Positions 54,864-63,712 of a stretch of 64,000 bases of DNA are shown here, piece after piece. The position numbers and the translations under genes were made by a program. Position 1 is the stretch's first letter; every line of letters starts with the position of its first letter. The stretch is from positions 62,001 through 126,000 of the forward strand of contig NZ_LAYY01000003.1 in assembly GCF_000986785.1 (NCBI RefSeq). Reading direction: 5' to 3'. Origin of the DNA: Mesobacillus campisalis. GTDB lineage: Bacteria > Bacillota > Bacilli > Bacillales > Cytobacillaceae. The notes under the pieces are model-generated. The model was given only the letters and a program-made list of their open reading frames with translations, had not been told where the DNA came from and searched no databases.

Positions 54864-55214
54864 TCATCCTTTTTCCAAAAACTCCGCATGGACATCAATG
54901 TTTGCGCCAAGCAATACGGTTGCCAAGTGTTTCTCGGGGGCTGTCGCCACTTCCCTGTACATTTTATCAATATAAAGATGGCTGGCTTCCGGGAACTCGC
55001 GCTTAAACTGCTTCCTGAGTTTTTCCCCGGAATCGTCCGCGTCAACAAGTATATAGACATCTTTATGAAAAAGGCTCTCAATCAGCTCATCAAGCCGTGA
55101 AAGGCCTATTGTGCCATTTGTACAAATGATTTCCACAGGCTCGTTCAGAATGTTCTGGACCTTTCTTTTATCTGAAGAGCCTTCTACAATAATGACTTTA
55201 TGATTCTCTTCCAT
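54864..55214 (-). CDS. yusF: Toprim-domain protein YusF
   Basis: The 116-residue protein is a small stand-alone TOPRIM domain related to RNase M5 and primase. The conserved Glu is in VIIVEGSSDKRKV and the DxD motif in ILVDADDSGEKLRKQF. These residues bind Mg2+ for phosphoryl transfer or nucleic acid cleavage, but the substrate is unknown. ATG 55214 has GGTGG 8 bases upstream; the GTG at 55226 overlaps it. It is followed closely by the thioredoxin-like gene. Confidence 0.87.
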   Translation of the reverse strand: MEENHKVIIVEGSSDKRKVQNILNEPVEIICTNGTIGLSRLDELIESLFHKDVYILVDADDSGEKLRKQFKREFPEASHLYIDKMYREVATAPEKHLATVLLGANIDVHAEFLEKG

Positions 55215-55345
55215 CCTGATTTCCACCGCCAGACGACATTACTTTACATTATTATAATCATTTGAACACAGTTTGTGCTGTTTTGCTTTCCTATCTTTAT
55301 TGTCCTGTTTCCAGAGAGATATTGCAAAAAAATTGCCCTGTAATG

Positions 55346-55381
55346 GACAAAAAACAGCGGAAGCAGTCCGCTGTTTTTTTT
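55346..55381 (-). terminator. Terminator of yusG
   Basis: AACAGCGG and CCGCTGTT form an 8-bp stem followed by a T-run; it begins at the yusG stop codon. Confidence 0.85.
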
Positions 55382-55621
55382 TCAACACCAGCCGCCTTCG
55401 TCACAATCAGTATATCTAGGCTCGGACTTAGCCGGAACGGAGACATGCTGGAAGATTCTTTGCTGGTTCGTTTCAAAGTGGTGTTCAAGCTGAAAAGTGC
55501 TGCCCTGCGGCAGTGTGATGGTGCCAACCTTTTCATCCTCCAAATACAGCTGGATCTCCCCATTGTTCAATTTGCCGACAATACGGTCGGTAACATCAAG
55601 CTTCCGTTGTTCCAATGTCAC
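55382..55621 (-). CDS. yusG: YusG-like protein (DUF2553)
   Basis: The 79-residue protein is beta-rich and matches YusG. It includes VTDRIVGKLNNGEIQLYLED and a C-terminal YTDCDEGGWC with two cysteines. GTG 55621 has GAGGTGAGAAGA upstream; longer in-frame starts lack a site. Position next to gcvH and yusF is as in B. subtilis. Function unknown. Confidence 0.83.
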   Translation of the reverse strand: MTLEQRKLDVTDRIVGKLNNGEIQLYLEDEKVGTITLPQGSTFQLEHHFETNQQRIFQHVSVPAKSEPRYTDCDEGGWC

Positions 55622-55715
55622 TCTTCTCACCTCTTTTTTGTCCTTACACGTATTCTGCCCGAACCTTAGCCTGCAAGTAGTGGTAATTAACGGTGAAAAA
55701 TATATATAGGACAAA

Positions 55716-55747
55716 AAAAGCATCCCGTAAAAACGGAATGCTTTTTT
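55716..55747 (-). terminator. Terminator of gcvH
   Basis: AAAAGCAT-CCGT and ACGG-ATGCTTTT pair with one mismatch around a 4-base loop and are followed by T-runs. Confidence 0.82.
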
Positions 55748-55749
55748 GC

Positions 55750-56130
55750 TTATTCATTAATCATTTGGTCATATTCTTCAGAGGACATAAGCTTGTCCAC
55801 TTCGCTTGCATCGGAAGGCTCGATTACAACCATCCATGCTTTTTCATATGGTGATTCATTCACGAATTCAGGGCTGTCATTCAGGTCTTCGTTAACCTCA
55901 ACCACTTTGCCGCTGATTGGCGCATAAAGTTCAGACACAGTCTTAACGGATTCCACACTGCCGAATGGCTCATCCGCTGTTAATGTGTCGCCGACTTCAG
56001 GAAGTTCCACGAACACGATATCGCCAAGCTCAGATTGTGCAAAATGAGTGATGCCAATACGTACGTTTTCTCCTTCTGTCTTTACCCACTCATGCTCTTT
56101 GGAATAACGTAAATCTTTTGGTGTAGTCAT
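55750..56130 (-). CDS. gcvH: Glycine cleavage system H protein
   Basis: The 126-residue protein carries the lipoyl group of the glycine cleavage system. The lipoylated Lys63 lies in [16 protein letters not shown]. In Bacillus, GcvH is also the carrier on which lipoate is first assembled and then transferred to other enzymes, which links it to lipA in this window. ATG 56130 follows GGAGGGATC. It stands alone, as in B. subtilis, apart from the other gcv genes. Confidence 0.96.
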   Translation of the reverse strand: MTTPKDLRYSKEHEWVKTEGENVRIGITHFAQSELGDIVFVELPEVGDTLTADEPFGSVESVKTVSELYAPISGKVVEVNEDLNDSPEFVNESPYEKAWMVVIEPSDASEVDKLMSSEEYDQMINE

Positions 56131-56186
56131 TTAATGATCCCTCCAATTAATTTATGATGATTCAATCACCGATGCTTTGCTTTTTC

Positions 56187-56546
56187 TTACTTCAGCCAAT
56201 TTTTTTCGTACTCTTCTTCTTTGAAACCTACTGTAACTTTGTTTCCATCAGTCAGCAAAGGGCGCTTGATCAGCATGCCGTCGGATGCCAAAAGATCGAG
56301 AAGTTCCGATTCTGATGCTGTTTTCACCTTATCCTTCAACCCGAGCTCGCGATATTTCTGGCCGCTCGTGTTAAAAAATTTCTTCAGTTCAAGCCCGCTC
56401 GCCTTATAGAAGCGTTCAAGCTCTTCCCTTGAGGGAGGGCTCTCGACAATATGTACTTCTGTATATTGGATATTGTTGGCATCCAGCCATTTTTTAGCAT
56501 TCCGGCATGTACCGCATTTGGGATACCAATAAAAAGTTAACGACAT
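56187..56546 (-). CDS. yusI: ArsC/Spx-family protein YusI
   Basis: The 119-residue protein has the ArsC-like thioredoxin fold. CGTC is at Cys11/Cys14 (YWYPKCGTCRNAKKWL), and the conserved Arg-Pro of the family is in MLIKRPLLTDG. It is the YusI-type member, not Spx itself. Substrate or partner is unknown; arsenate reductase activity is the generic name only. ATG 56546 follows GGTGGTGAA. Confidence 0.88.
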   Translation of the reverse strand: MSLTFYWYPKCGTCRNAKKWLDANNIQYTEVHIVESPPSREELERFYKASGLELKKFFNTSGQKYRELGLKDKVKTASESELLDLLASDGMLIKRPLLTDGNKVTVGFKEEEYEKNWLK

Positions 56547-56655
56547 TTCACCACCACCCTATCTTTTCCTGACATAGTACCCTCTAAACGGATATTACCA
56601 TATCCTATAGGCAAATTCTAATATTCCTGAGGAAAATTTTCATTTTTCTTTAAAT

Positions 56656-56687
56656 AAAAACAGGCCACCTCCCGGGGGGCCTGTCAT
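56656..56687 (-). terminator. Terminator of fadN-fadA-fadE
   Basis: On the minus strand ACAGGCC and GGCCTGT with an inner CCCGG loop are followed by TTTTTATTT. Confidence 0.82.
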
Positions 56688-56697
56688 AATCATTTTG

Positions 56698-58482
56698 TTA
56701 GACAACGAAACGTTCAGCTTCAATCAGCCTGTCAGCTGCTTCTCGCTTTTTCGGAATCACATTGATTGGTGTATAGCGTGTCACTTTGCGGAATGCGGAC
56801 ATCAGCATGCGAAGCGTGTCTCCCTCTTCCGCCGCCACAAGTGTTTCTTTGGCATCCTGCTCAATTTTAATAAAGGCTTCCTGGCAGAATATTTGGGTAT
56901 AGAGAAGTTTTTGCTTGCTCTTCTCGAGACCTGACTTTTGAATGGCCTTCTCGGTTCTAAGAACAACTGATTCCATGGCATAGGCGTTGGAAACGATATC
57001 GGCAATATTTACAAGAACCTCCTGTTCCCTGTCAAGGGCCTTGCCAAACTTTTGTGCGGCCAATCCGATTGCCAGCAAGGCAATTTTCTTGGCATTGGCT
57101 ACAAGATATTTTTCCTGTGCGAGCGGTTCATCGCCTGGCTCTTGGGGCATCATCATCATCAATTCTTCCTGAAGCTGCTGGGCTTTCTGGAACAATGGAA
57201 GTTCGCCCTTAAGCGCTTTTCTCATATAGGTTCCGGGAACAAGCATGCGGTTGATTTCGTTTGTTCCTTCGAAAATGCGGTTGATGCGGGCATCACGATA
57301 GGCTCGCTCAATTTCGTATTCCTGCATGAAACCATATCCGCCATGAATCTGGACTCCTTCATCCACTACATGGTCCAGTGTCTCCGAAGCAAAAACCTTA
57401 TTCAGGGAACACTCAATGGCATATTCGGCAACCACTGCGGCCACTTTATTGCCATCATTCAGCTCTTCTTCCGTCATCCGGCCCATGCTGTTCTCATACA
57501 GGCCAACTGTGCGGTAGACGGAGCTTTCAGTAGCATAGATTTCAGAAGCAAGAGTAGCAAGCTTTTCCTTCGTCAGGTTGAACTGTGAGATTGGAGTTTT
57601 GAACTGCTGGCGCTGGTTGGCATATTTCACAGTCAGCTCGAATGCCTTCTTGGAGCCTCCGATTCCGCCAACTCCCAATTTATAGCGGCCAATGTTCAGG
57701 ATATTGAAAGCGATTAAATGGCCTTTCCCTGGCTCGAACAGCAGGTTTTCAACTGGTACAGGGACGTCTTCAAGAATCAATGTGCGTGTGGAAGAGCTCT
57801 TGATTCCCATCTTCTTTTCTTCCGCACCTGTGGAAACGCCCGGGAACTCCCTTTCAACAATGAAAGCAGAGAATTGCTCGCCATCAATCTTGGCATAAAC
57901 GACGAACACATCCGCAAAGCCCGCGTTTGTAATCCATTGCTTTTCACCGTTCAGGATATAGTGCGTTCCTTCCGCATTCAGCCTTGCCGTGGTTTTGGCA
58001 GCCAGGGCATCAGAACCTGAGCCAGGCTCTGTCAGCGCATAAGCGGCAATCATTTCTCCTGATGCCAATGCAGGCAGGTACTTTTCCTTCTGTTCCTTAT
58101 TCCCGAAAAGGACGATTGGCAGGGACCCGATTCCAACATGTGCTCCATGGGAAAGCGAGAAGCCGCCAGAGCCTGACATCTTTTCCGTGATCAGGGAAGA
58201 ACTGATTTTATCAAGCCCCAGGCCGCCGTATTCTTCAGGTACATCCGCACCTAGAAGGCCCAGGTCACCAGCTTGCTTCAAAAGTTTGACAGTCCGGTCA
58301 AACTCATGGTTTTCAAGGTGTTCGATTTGCGGACGGACTTCATTTTGGACGAAATCTTCCGTTGTTTTCGCAATCATGATCTGCTCATCGGTATAGTCTT
58401 CAGGAGTGAAAATCTGGTCTGGTGTTACCTCCTCCAGCAGGAAGCTGCCGCCTTTAACAATCTTTTCAGTTGGGTTTGCCAT
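56698..58482 (-). CDS. fadE: Acyl-CoA dehydrogenase FadE
   Basis: The 594-residue flavoprotein catalyses the first step of fatty acid beta-oxidation. It has an ACAD N-terminal and middle domain (YALTEPGSGSDALAAKTTA for the FAD and substrate site), the C-terminal domain with QIHGGYGFMQEYEIERAYRD, and an extra C-terminal extension of about 170 residues typical of this long Bacillus type. It is third in the fadN-fadA-fadE operon, 54 bases behind fadA. ATG 58482 follows AAGGAGGAATTATAT. Confidence 0.95.
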   Translation of the reverse strand: MANPTEKIVKGGSFLLEEVTPDQIFTPEDYTDEQIMIAKTTEDFVQNEVRPQIEHLENHEFDRTVKLLKQAGDLGLLGADVPEEYGGLGLDKISSSLITEKMSGSGGFSLSHGAHVGIGSLPIVLFGNKEQKEKYLPALASGEMIAAYALTEPGSGSDALAAKTTARLNAEGTHYILNGEKQWITNAGFADVFVVYAKIDGEQFSAFIVEREFPGVSTGAEEKKMGIKSSSTRTLILEDVPVPVENLLFEPGKGHLIAFNILNIGRYKLGVGGIGGSKKAFELTVKYANQRQQFKTPISQFNLTKEKLATLASEIYATESSVYRTVGLYENSMGRMTEEELNDGNKVAAVVAEYAIECSLNKVFASETLDHVVDEGVQIHGGYGFMQEYEIERAYRDARINRIFEGTNEINRMLVPGTYMRKALKGELPLFQKAQQLQEELMMMMPQEPGDEPLAQEKYLVANAKKIALLAIGLAAQKFGKALDREQEVLVNIADIVSNAYAMESVVLRTEKAIQKSGLEKSKQKLLYTQIFCQEAFIKIEQDAKETLVAAEEGDTLRMLMSAFRKVTRYTPINVIPKKREAADRLIEAERFVV

Positions 58483-58536
58483 TATATAATTCCTCCTTTA
58501 GGAATGAATGCTCTTTATCCCGCTTTAAGATTCACT

Positions 58537-59712
58537 TTATAAAAGTTCAAATACGCCGGCAGCGCCCATACCGCCGCCAATACACATGGTAACGACACCA
58601 AACTGCTGGTTGCCGCGCTTCATTTCATGGATGAGCGACAAGGTCAGCTTGGCACCGGTGCAGCCGAGCGGATGCCCCAAAGCAATGGCACCGCCATTTA
58701 CATTGACGATTTCCTCGTTCAAGCCTAATTCACGGATTACCTGAATGGATTGGGAGGCGAACGCTTCATTCAGTTCGAACAAGCCGATATCCGAAAGCTC
58801 CAGCCCGGCCAGTTTCAATGCTTTCGGTATGGCGACGACCGGACCTATTCCCATCACTTCTGGCGGTACTCCCCCAAGGGCGAAGGAACGGAATTTAGCC
58901 ATTGGCCTAAGCCCTTGGGCTTCCGCCTTTTCCCGGTCCATCACCATGACGGCAGCAGCACCGTCGCTTGTCTGCGAAGAGTTCCCTGCTGTAACGGAAC
59001 CGGTTATCGAGAAGGCCGGACGAAGCTTCGCAAGCACTTCGAGTGTTGTATCCGGACGGACACCTTCATCCTGGGTGAACTTGAAGCTCTTTTCAACAAG
59101 TCTATTGTCTTTGCCAACAGACCGGATTGTTACATCCACCGGCACCGTTTCATCCGCAAACTTTCCTTCATGTAATGCGATGGCAGCACGCTGGTGGCTC
59201 CGGACCGCGAATGCGTCCTGTTCTTCCCTGGAAATGCCGTATTTTTTGGCCACTTCTTCCGCTGTATGTCCCATGCCCATATAATACTCGGGAGCACTTT
59301 CCGCCAATTTGGCATTCGGGCGGACAACATGCCCCATCATTGGCACCATGCTCATCGATTCCGCTCCGCCAGCGATGATTGTATCGGCATGGCCAAGCAT
59401 GATTTTTTCGGCCGCATAAGCGATGGTCTGCAGTCCTGATGAACAATAGCGATTGATTGTGACAGCCGGCACTTCGTAGGAGAGCCCTGCAAGCGCCCCG
59501 ATGTTCCTCGCCATATTCAAGCCTTGTTCTGCTTCCGGCATTGCGCAGCCAATAATCAAATCGTCGATATTTCCTTCATAATTGCCTGCCCTTTTTAATG
59601 TTTCTTTGACAACAAGAGCCCCGAGGTCATCCGGCCGGACACTGGCCAGCGAGCCTTTCTTCGCTTTTCCGACGGGAGTTCTGGCTCCAGCAACAATTAC
59701 CGCTTCTCTCAT
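58537..59712 (-). CDS. fadA: 3-ketoacyl-CoA thiolase FadA
   Basis: The 391-residue thiolase cleaves 3-ketoacyl-CoA in beta-oxidation. The nucleophile is Cys90 ([11 protein letters not shown]), the His is in [14 protein letters not shown], and the second Cys is in [11 protein letters not shown]. It lies between fadN and fadE on the same strand with a 96-base gap behind fadN. ATG 59712 has AGAGAGGGAATGGA upstream. Confidence 0.96.
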   Translation of the reverse strand: MREAVIVAGARTPVGKAKKGSLASVRPDDLGALVVKETLKRAGNYEGNIDDLIIGCAMPEAEQGLNMARNIGALAGLSYEVPAVTINRYCSSGLQTIAYAAEKIMLGHADTIIAGGAESMSMVPMMGHVVRPNAKLAESAPEYYMGMGHTAEEVAKKYGISREEQDAFAVRSHQRAAIALHEGKFADETVPVDVTIRSVGKDNRLVEKSFKFTQDEGVRPDTTLEVLAKLRPAFSITGSVTAGNSSQTSDGAAAVMVMDREKAEAQGLRPMAKFRSFALGGVPPEVMGIGPVVAIPKALKLAGLELSDIGLFELNEAFASQSIQVIRELGLNEEIVNVNGGAIALGHPLGCTGAKLTLSLIHEMKRGNQQFGVVTMCIGGGMGAAGVFELL

Positions 59713-59808
59713 TCCATTCCCTCTCTTTCAGTAGTTAGGCACCTGCCCAGCCAAAGGCCGGGCACCGCTGTTGTCTTCCATCTATTTTTCTGTCATTCTA
59801 TAAAATCA

Positions 59809-62190
59809 TCAGTTGCGGAGCGGTTTTCCTTTTATAAGCATATGCTGCATCCTCTGCTGAGATTTCGGTTCGGCAATAAGACTCAGGAATGCTTCCCTCT
59901 CAAGATTGAGCAAGTAATCCTCATCGACTTTTGTTCCATATGGAACCTTTCCGCCGGCAATGACATAGGCTATTTTCTGTGCGATCTTGAGATCATGCTC
60001 GGAAATGTATCCCGATTGGTGCATCGTCTGGGCTCCCAGAAGGAGTGCGGCGTAGCCTGGCTCGCCTACAACAGGGACTGGCTTCCGGAGCGGTGCCGTA
60101 TAGCCTTTTTCATGGAGGGCAAGAACGGCCTGCTTGGCGTCATGAAGCAGGTGGTCGCCATTTATGCTGACTCCATCAAACTTGCCCAGGAAGTTATTGT
60201 CGCGTGCTTCTTCTGCAGAAGTGGACACCTTTGCCATCGCAATGGTTTCAAACACTTTGTTGGCCACCGCCTGGAGATCGATGTTCACCCCGTTTGGCAA
60301 GCCCTCAAGGTGCTTGATGTACAGCTCCTTGTTTCCTCCTCCTCCCGGAAGGAGGCCTACGCCGACTTCCACAAGCCCCATGTAGGTCTCCATTGATGCC
60401 TGGACATGGGCTGCAGGCATGCACACTTCTGCTCCGCCGCCGAGTGCCATTCCGAAAGGAGCCGCAACAACCGGTTTTGGGCTGTATTTGATTTTCATCA
60501 TTGCCTGCTGGAACTGGCGGACAACCATCTCCAGTTCAAAAAAGTTATCATCCTGAGCTTCCATCAGCATCATCGCCAGGTTGGCGCCAACGCAAAAATT
60601 CTTGCCCTGGTTGCCAATAACAAGCCCCTTATAGTTCATAGCCACTTCATCAACGGCGTAATTGATCATCTGGATAATGTCCATTCCGATTGAATTGTTT
60701 GGCGAATGGAATTCCAGCAATGCCACTCCGTCACCCAGGTCAACCAGGCTTGCTCCGGAATTCTTTTTAATGACGCCCTTTTGTTCCTTAAGCTGTTTCA
60801 GGTCAATCACTTTGGGATTGGTTTCAATCGCCCTGTATTCTCCCTGGTGGTAAAAGTAGCGTGTTCCTTCTTCTTCCTTGTAGAAGGAAGTGAATCCCTC
60901 TGCCAGCATCTCCTTGACCCAGCCTGGAACCTCCCTGCCTTCTGCTTCCATTTTCCCAACGGTTTTTTCGACACCAAGGGCATCCCATGACTCGAATGGA
61001 CCCATTTGCCACCCAAAGCCCCATTTCATCGCATTGTCGATGGCGACAATATCGTCTGCAATCTCACCAAGCAGCTTGGCTGAATAGATGTATACCGGGC
61101 TAAAAACATTCCAAAGCAATTCACTGGCGCGGTCATTCCCAAAGACAATCGCCTTCATTTTATTGGCGGTGCCTTTTTCCTGCTTGCTGGCTTCTGTGGA
61201 AGGCGTCTTCAGTTGTTTTCGGGGGACATATTCCAGCGACTTCGGGTCGAGTTCAAGGATTTCCTTTCCCTGCTTCAGGAAGAATCCCTGACCGGACTTG
61301 CTGCCGAGCCAGCCTTTATTCAACATGTCTTTCATGAATCCCGGAACTTCAAATACTTCCTTTTCTTCTCCATCTACCTGCTCATAAACGTTATTGGCCA
61401 CATGGGCGAAAGTATCAAGCCCCACCACATCCAGGGTGCGGAAGGTTGCGCTTTTCGGCCGTCCGATCAGCGGGCCGGTAACAGAATCCACTTCCCCGAC
61501 GCTGTAGCCGCCCTTGAGCATTTCACGGACGGTTACAAGCAGGCCGTATGTCCCAATCCTGTTTCCAATAAAGTTCGGTGTATCCTTTGCTACAACTACA
61601 CCTTTGCCGAGCTTATCCTCACCGAAAGTTTTCATGAATGAAAGAACTTCCGGGTCGGTATCCCTAGTCGGGATGATTTCAAGCAGCTTCAGGTAGCGAG
61701 GAGGATTGAAAAAGTGGGTGCCAAGAAAATGCCTGCGGAAATCGTCCGATCTTCCTTCCGCCATCGCTTCGACCGAAATGCCAGATGTATTTGAACTGAT
61801 GATGCTGCCCTGCTTTCTGTATTTGTCAACGCTTTCAAAAACATCCCTTTTAATATCAAGGTTTTCAACGACCACCTCGATCACCCAATCAATATCCTTC
61901 AGACGCGGCATGTCATCTTCAAAGTTTCCAGCTTCAATAAGCGCAAAATTTTTCTTTGAAGCAAGAGGGGCCGGCTTTTGTTTCAGGAGCTTTTGCACGG
62001 CACCTTCACTTATGCGGTTGCGGACCTTTTTATCCTCAAGGGTCAATCCTTTAGCTTTTTCCGCCTCCGTTAGCTCACGAGGCACGATATCGAGCAGCAA
62101 AGTCGGGATCCCGATGTTTGCCAGGTGTGCTGCAATCCCGGAACCCATGACACCGGAGCCTAGAACGGCTGCTTTTTGAATTTGTCGCAT
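59809..62190 (-). CDS. fadN: 3-hydroxyacyl-CoA dehydrogenase/enoyl-CoA hydratase fusion FadN
   Basis: The 793-residue enzyme joins two beta-oxidation activities. The N-terminal dehydrogenase starts with the NAD motif AAVLGSGVMGSGIAAHL, and includes SSNTSGI and GTHFFNPP; the C-terminal part (about 500-760) is a hydratase/isomerase domain with GGGAEVCM. The order is opposite to E. coli FadB. ATG 62190 is preferred, with GGGGGA 10 bases upstream; a longer frame to 62238 passes through the operator. A perfect FadR site lies 30 bases upstream of the start, so acyl-CoA derepression is expected. Confidence 0.95.
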   Translation of the reverse strand: MRQIQKAAVLGSGVMGSGIAAHLANIGIPTLLLDIVPRELTEAEKAKGLTLEDKKVRNRISEGAVQKLLKQKPAPLASKKNFALIEAGNFEDDMPRLKDIDWVIEVVVENLDIKRDVFESVDKYRKQGSIISSNTSGISVEAMAEGRSDDFRRHFLGTHFFNPPRYLKLLEIIPTRDTDPEVLSFMKTFGEDKLGKGVVVAKDTPNFIGNRIGTYGLLVTVREMLKGGYSVGEVDSVTGPLIGRPKSATFRTLDVVGLDTFAHVANNVYEQVDGEEKEVFEVPGFMKDMLNKGWLGSKSGQGFFLKQGKEILELDPKSLEYVPRKQLKTPSTEASKQEKGTANKMKAIVFGNDRASELLWNVFSPVYIYSAKLLGEIADDIVAIDNAMKWGFGWQMGPFESWDALGVEKTVGKMEAEGREVPGWVKEMLAEGFTSFYKEEEGTRYFYHQGEYRAIETNPKVIDLKQLKEQKGVIKKNSGASLVDLGDGVALLEFHSPNNSIGMDIIQMINYAVDEVAMNYKGLVIGNQGKNFCVGANLAMMLMEAQDDNFFELEMVVRQFQQAMMKIKYSPKPVVAAPFGMALGGGAEVCMPAAHVQASMETYMGLVEVGVGLLPGGGGNKELYIKHLEGLPNGVNIDLQAVANKVFETIAMAKVSTSAEEARDNNFLGKFDGVSINGDHLLHDAKQAVLALHEKGYTAPLRKPVPVVGEPGYAALLLGAQTMHQSGYISEHDLKIAQKIAYVIAGGKVPYGTKVDEDYLLNLEREAFLSLIAEPKSQQRMQHMLIKGKPLRN

Positions 62191-62219
62191 AAAAACTGTC
62201 TCCCCCTTTAGCCGAAGCT

Positions 62220-62237
62220 TGAATGAATACTCATTCA
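62220..62237 (-). promoter_or_regulatory. FadR operator upstream of fadN
   Basis: TGAATGAATACTCATTCA matches the Bacillus FadR consensus TGAATGAMTANTCATTCA at all positions. It is a near-perfect dyad 30 bases upstream of fadN. FadR (YsiA) represses fad genes until long-chain acyl-CoA binds it. A promoter is expected to overlap it, but I could not place -35/-10 boxes with confidence. Confidence 0.92.
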
Positions 62238-62406
62238 TTTTTACGCCAAAAAAATAGATCCTTGAATGAGCTCTGTTATTTACTACTATAGAATATTATA
62301 AAAATTTGCGCAATATTTTCACCTGAAAAATTGAAAATTTTTTGAGGGTTATCAGGAAGGCTTGAATTCCTCTCTCGTGGGCAAGCTAGCAATGGGGGTG
62401 ATTGCA

Positions 62407-62538
62407 ATGGCACGATTGAAAAAGAACCCTTCAAAGCGCGGTGTTAGTGCTGCAAGCGTTAAAGGGAATGCCGGGCCAACCGTTGAAAATGACGGCGGCG
62501 GCAAGGTAAACAGCCAAAACAACCAGTATAAAAAATAA
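62407..62538 (+). CDS. yuzL: YuzL family small protein
   Basis: The 43-residue protein matches the YuzL family: basic N-terminus (MARLKKNPSKRGVSAASVKG), then NAGPTVEND and a Gln/Lys-rich end. It is very hydrophilic with no membrane segment. The ATG follows GGGGGTGATTGCA and a strong hairpin terminator follows the stop codon. Homologues in Bacillus are associated with spores, but the function is unknown. Confidence 0.88.
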   Translation: MARLKKNPSKRGVSAASVKGNAGPTVENDGGGKVNSQNNQYKK

Positions 62539-62545
62539 GGAAAAC

Positions 62546-62575
62546 ACGCCCCGGGGAACAACACTCCCCGGGGCT
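62546..62575 (+). terminator. Terminator of yuzL
   Basis: GCCCCGGGG and CCCCGGGGC form a 9-bp GC-rich stem with an 8-base loop followed by TTCATCTT. It lies between the convergent yuzL and proline dehydrogenase genes. Confidence 0.8.
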
Positions 62576-62602
62576 TCATCTTGATGGCAGGTTTCGCACG
62601 GC

Positions 62603-63520
62603 CTATTTTTTGAGCATTCCTTTGAGGATGAAGGCCACATTTGCCGGCCTTTCGGCTAAGCGCCGCATAAAGTAGCCGTACCAGTCGGTTCCGTATGGAA
62701 CGTAGACCCTCATGGTATAGCCTTCCTTTCCCAGTTCAATCTGCCGCTCCGGCATGATTCCGTAAAGCATCTGAAACTCAAACTGGCTTTTTGGGATGCC
62801 ATTTTGTTCCGCAAATGTTTTTGTATGGGCAATGATGTTTTCATCATGGCTGGCCACTGCGGTGTAATGCCCATTGCGGAGATGCATTTCAATTATTTTT
62901 TTGAAATTTTCATCCACATCCTTCTTATCAGGAAAAGCGACCTCGGGAGATTCCTTGTACGCTCCTTTGACAAGGCGGAGATTGGGTTCGTAATCACTCA
63001 GGTCGATCATATCCTGCTCGGTACGGTAAAGATATGCCTGAATAACCGTTCCGACATTGTCATATTCGCTTCGCAGTTTCTTGAAAATCTGCAAAGTCTT
63101 TTCACAGCGTGCATAGTCCTCCATATCTATCGTCACAAACACATTGTTCTCTTTAGCCGCATCGAGGATCCGCCGCATATTCCCAAGAACTGTTTGCTCG
63201 GAAATATCAAGACCCATGGAAGTCATTTTCAGGCTTAACTGGGAGTCCAGCTTTTCCCTGCCAATCGCCTTGATTGCTTCAATCGATTGGTCCGCCATTT
63301 CATTTGCTTCGGCTTCGTTATCAACGAACTCGCCGAGATAATCAATAGTCACCGCCAGCCCCTTGGCATTAAGTTCCTTAATCACGCTGACTGCCTGATC
63401 GATGGTCTCACCCGCCACAAAACGGGCCGCGCCAAACTTCAGGCCATACTTTTTCGCTGCCCTGGTGAGCGAACGATTTTTGGACAAGAAAAGGAAAAAA
63501 TCCTTCATTATTTTCTCCAT
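62603..63520 (-). CDS. fadM: Proline dehydrogenase (FadM/PutB-like)
   Basis: The 305-residue flavoenzyme oxidises proline to pyrroline-5-carboxylate. It is a compact TIM barrel with the motifs LRLVKGAYKE, VASHDENI, FQMLYGI, and the C-terminal MRVYVPYGTDWYGYFMRRLAERP containing the conserved Tyr and two Arg that bind proline. B. subtilis has two such enzymes, PutB and the YusM/FadM protein; position beside fadN and yuzL supports the YusM type. ATG 63520 has GGGGAG about 10 bases upstream. Confidence 0.92.
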   Translation of the reverse strand: MEKIMKDFFLFLSKNRSLTRAAKKYGLKFGAARFVAGETIDQAVSVIKELNAKGLAVTIDYLGEFVDNEAEANEMADQSIEAIKAIGREKLDSQLSLKMTSMGLDISEQTVLGNMRRILDAAKENNVFVTIDMEDYARCEKTLQIFKKLRSEYDNVGTVIQAYLYRTEQDMIDLSDYEPNLRLVKGAYKESPEVAFPDKKDVDENFKKIIEMHLRNGHYTAVASHDENIIAHTKTFAEQNGIPKSQFEFQMLYGIMPERQIELGKEGYTMRVYVPYGTDWYGYFMRRLAERPANVAFILKGMLKK

Positions 63521-63679
63521 GCTGCCTTCTCTCCCCTTGTAAAAACATTAGGAACCAATATTAAGCGCTTACATTTAAATGGAAACAATTCTCTTACTAT
63601 AGTAATATCAAAATTATTTTAACACTGTTCCCCCATTTTGAATATCTTTTAGTCAATCTTTGCAGGTTTTTGTCGAATG

Positions 63680-63710
63680 AAAAAAAGCCATTTTTGCAGA
63701 TGGCTTTTTA
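63680..63710 (-). terminator. Terminator of the FhuF-like gene
   Basis: AAAAAGCCAT and ATGGCTTTTT form a 10-bp stem with an 8-base loop, just beyond the stop codon on the minus strand. Confidence 0.85.
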
Positions 63711-63712
63711 AT

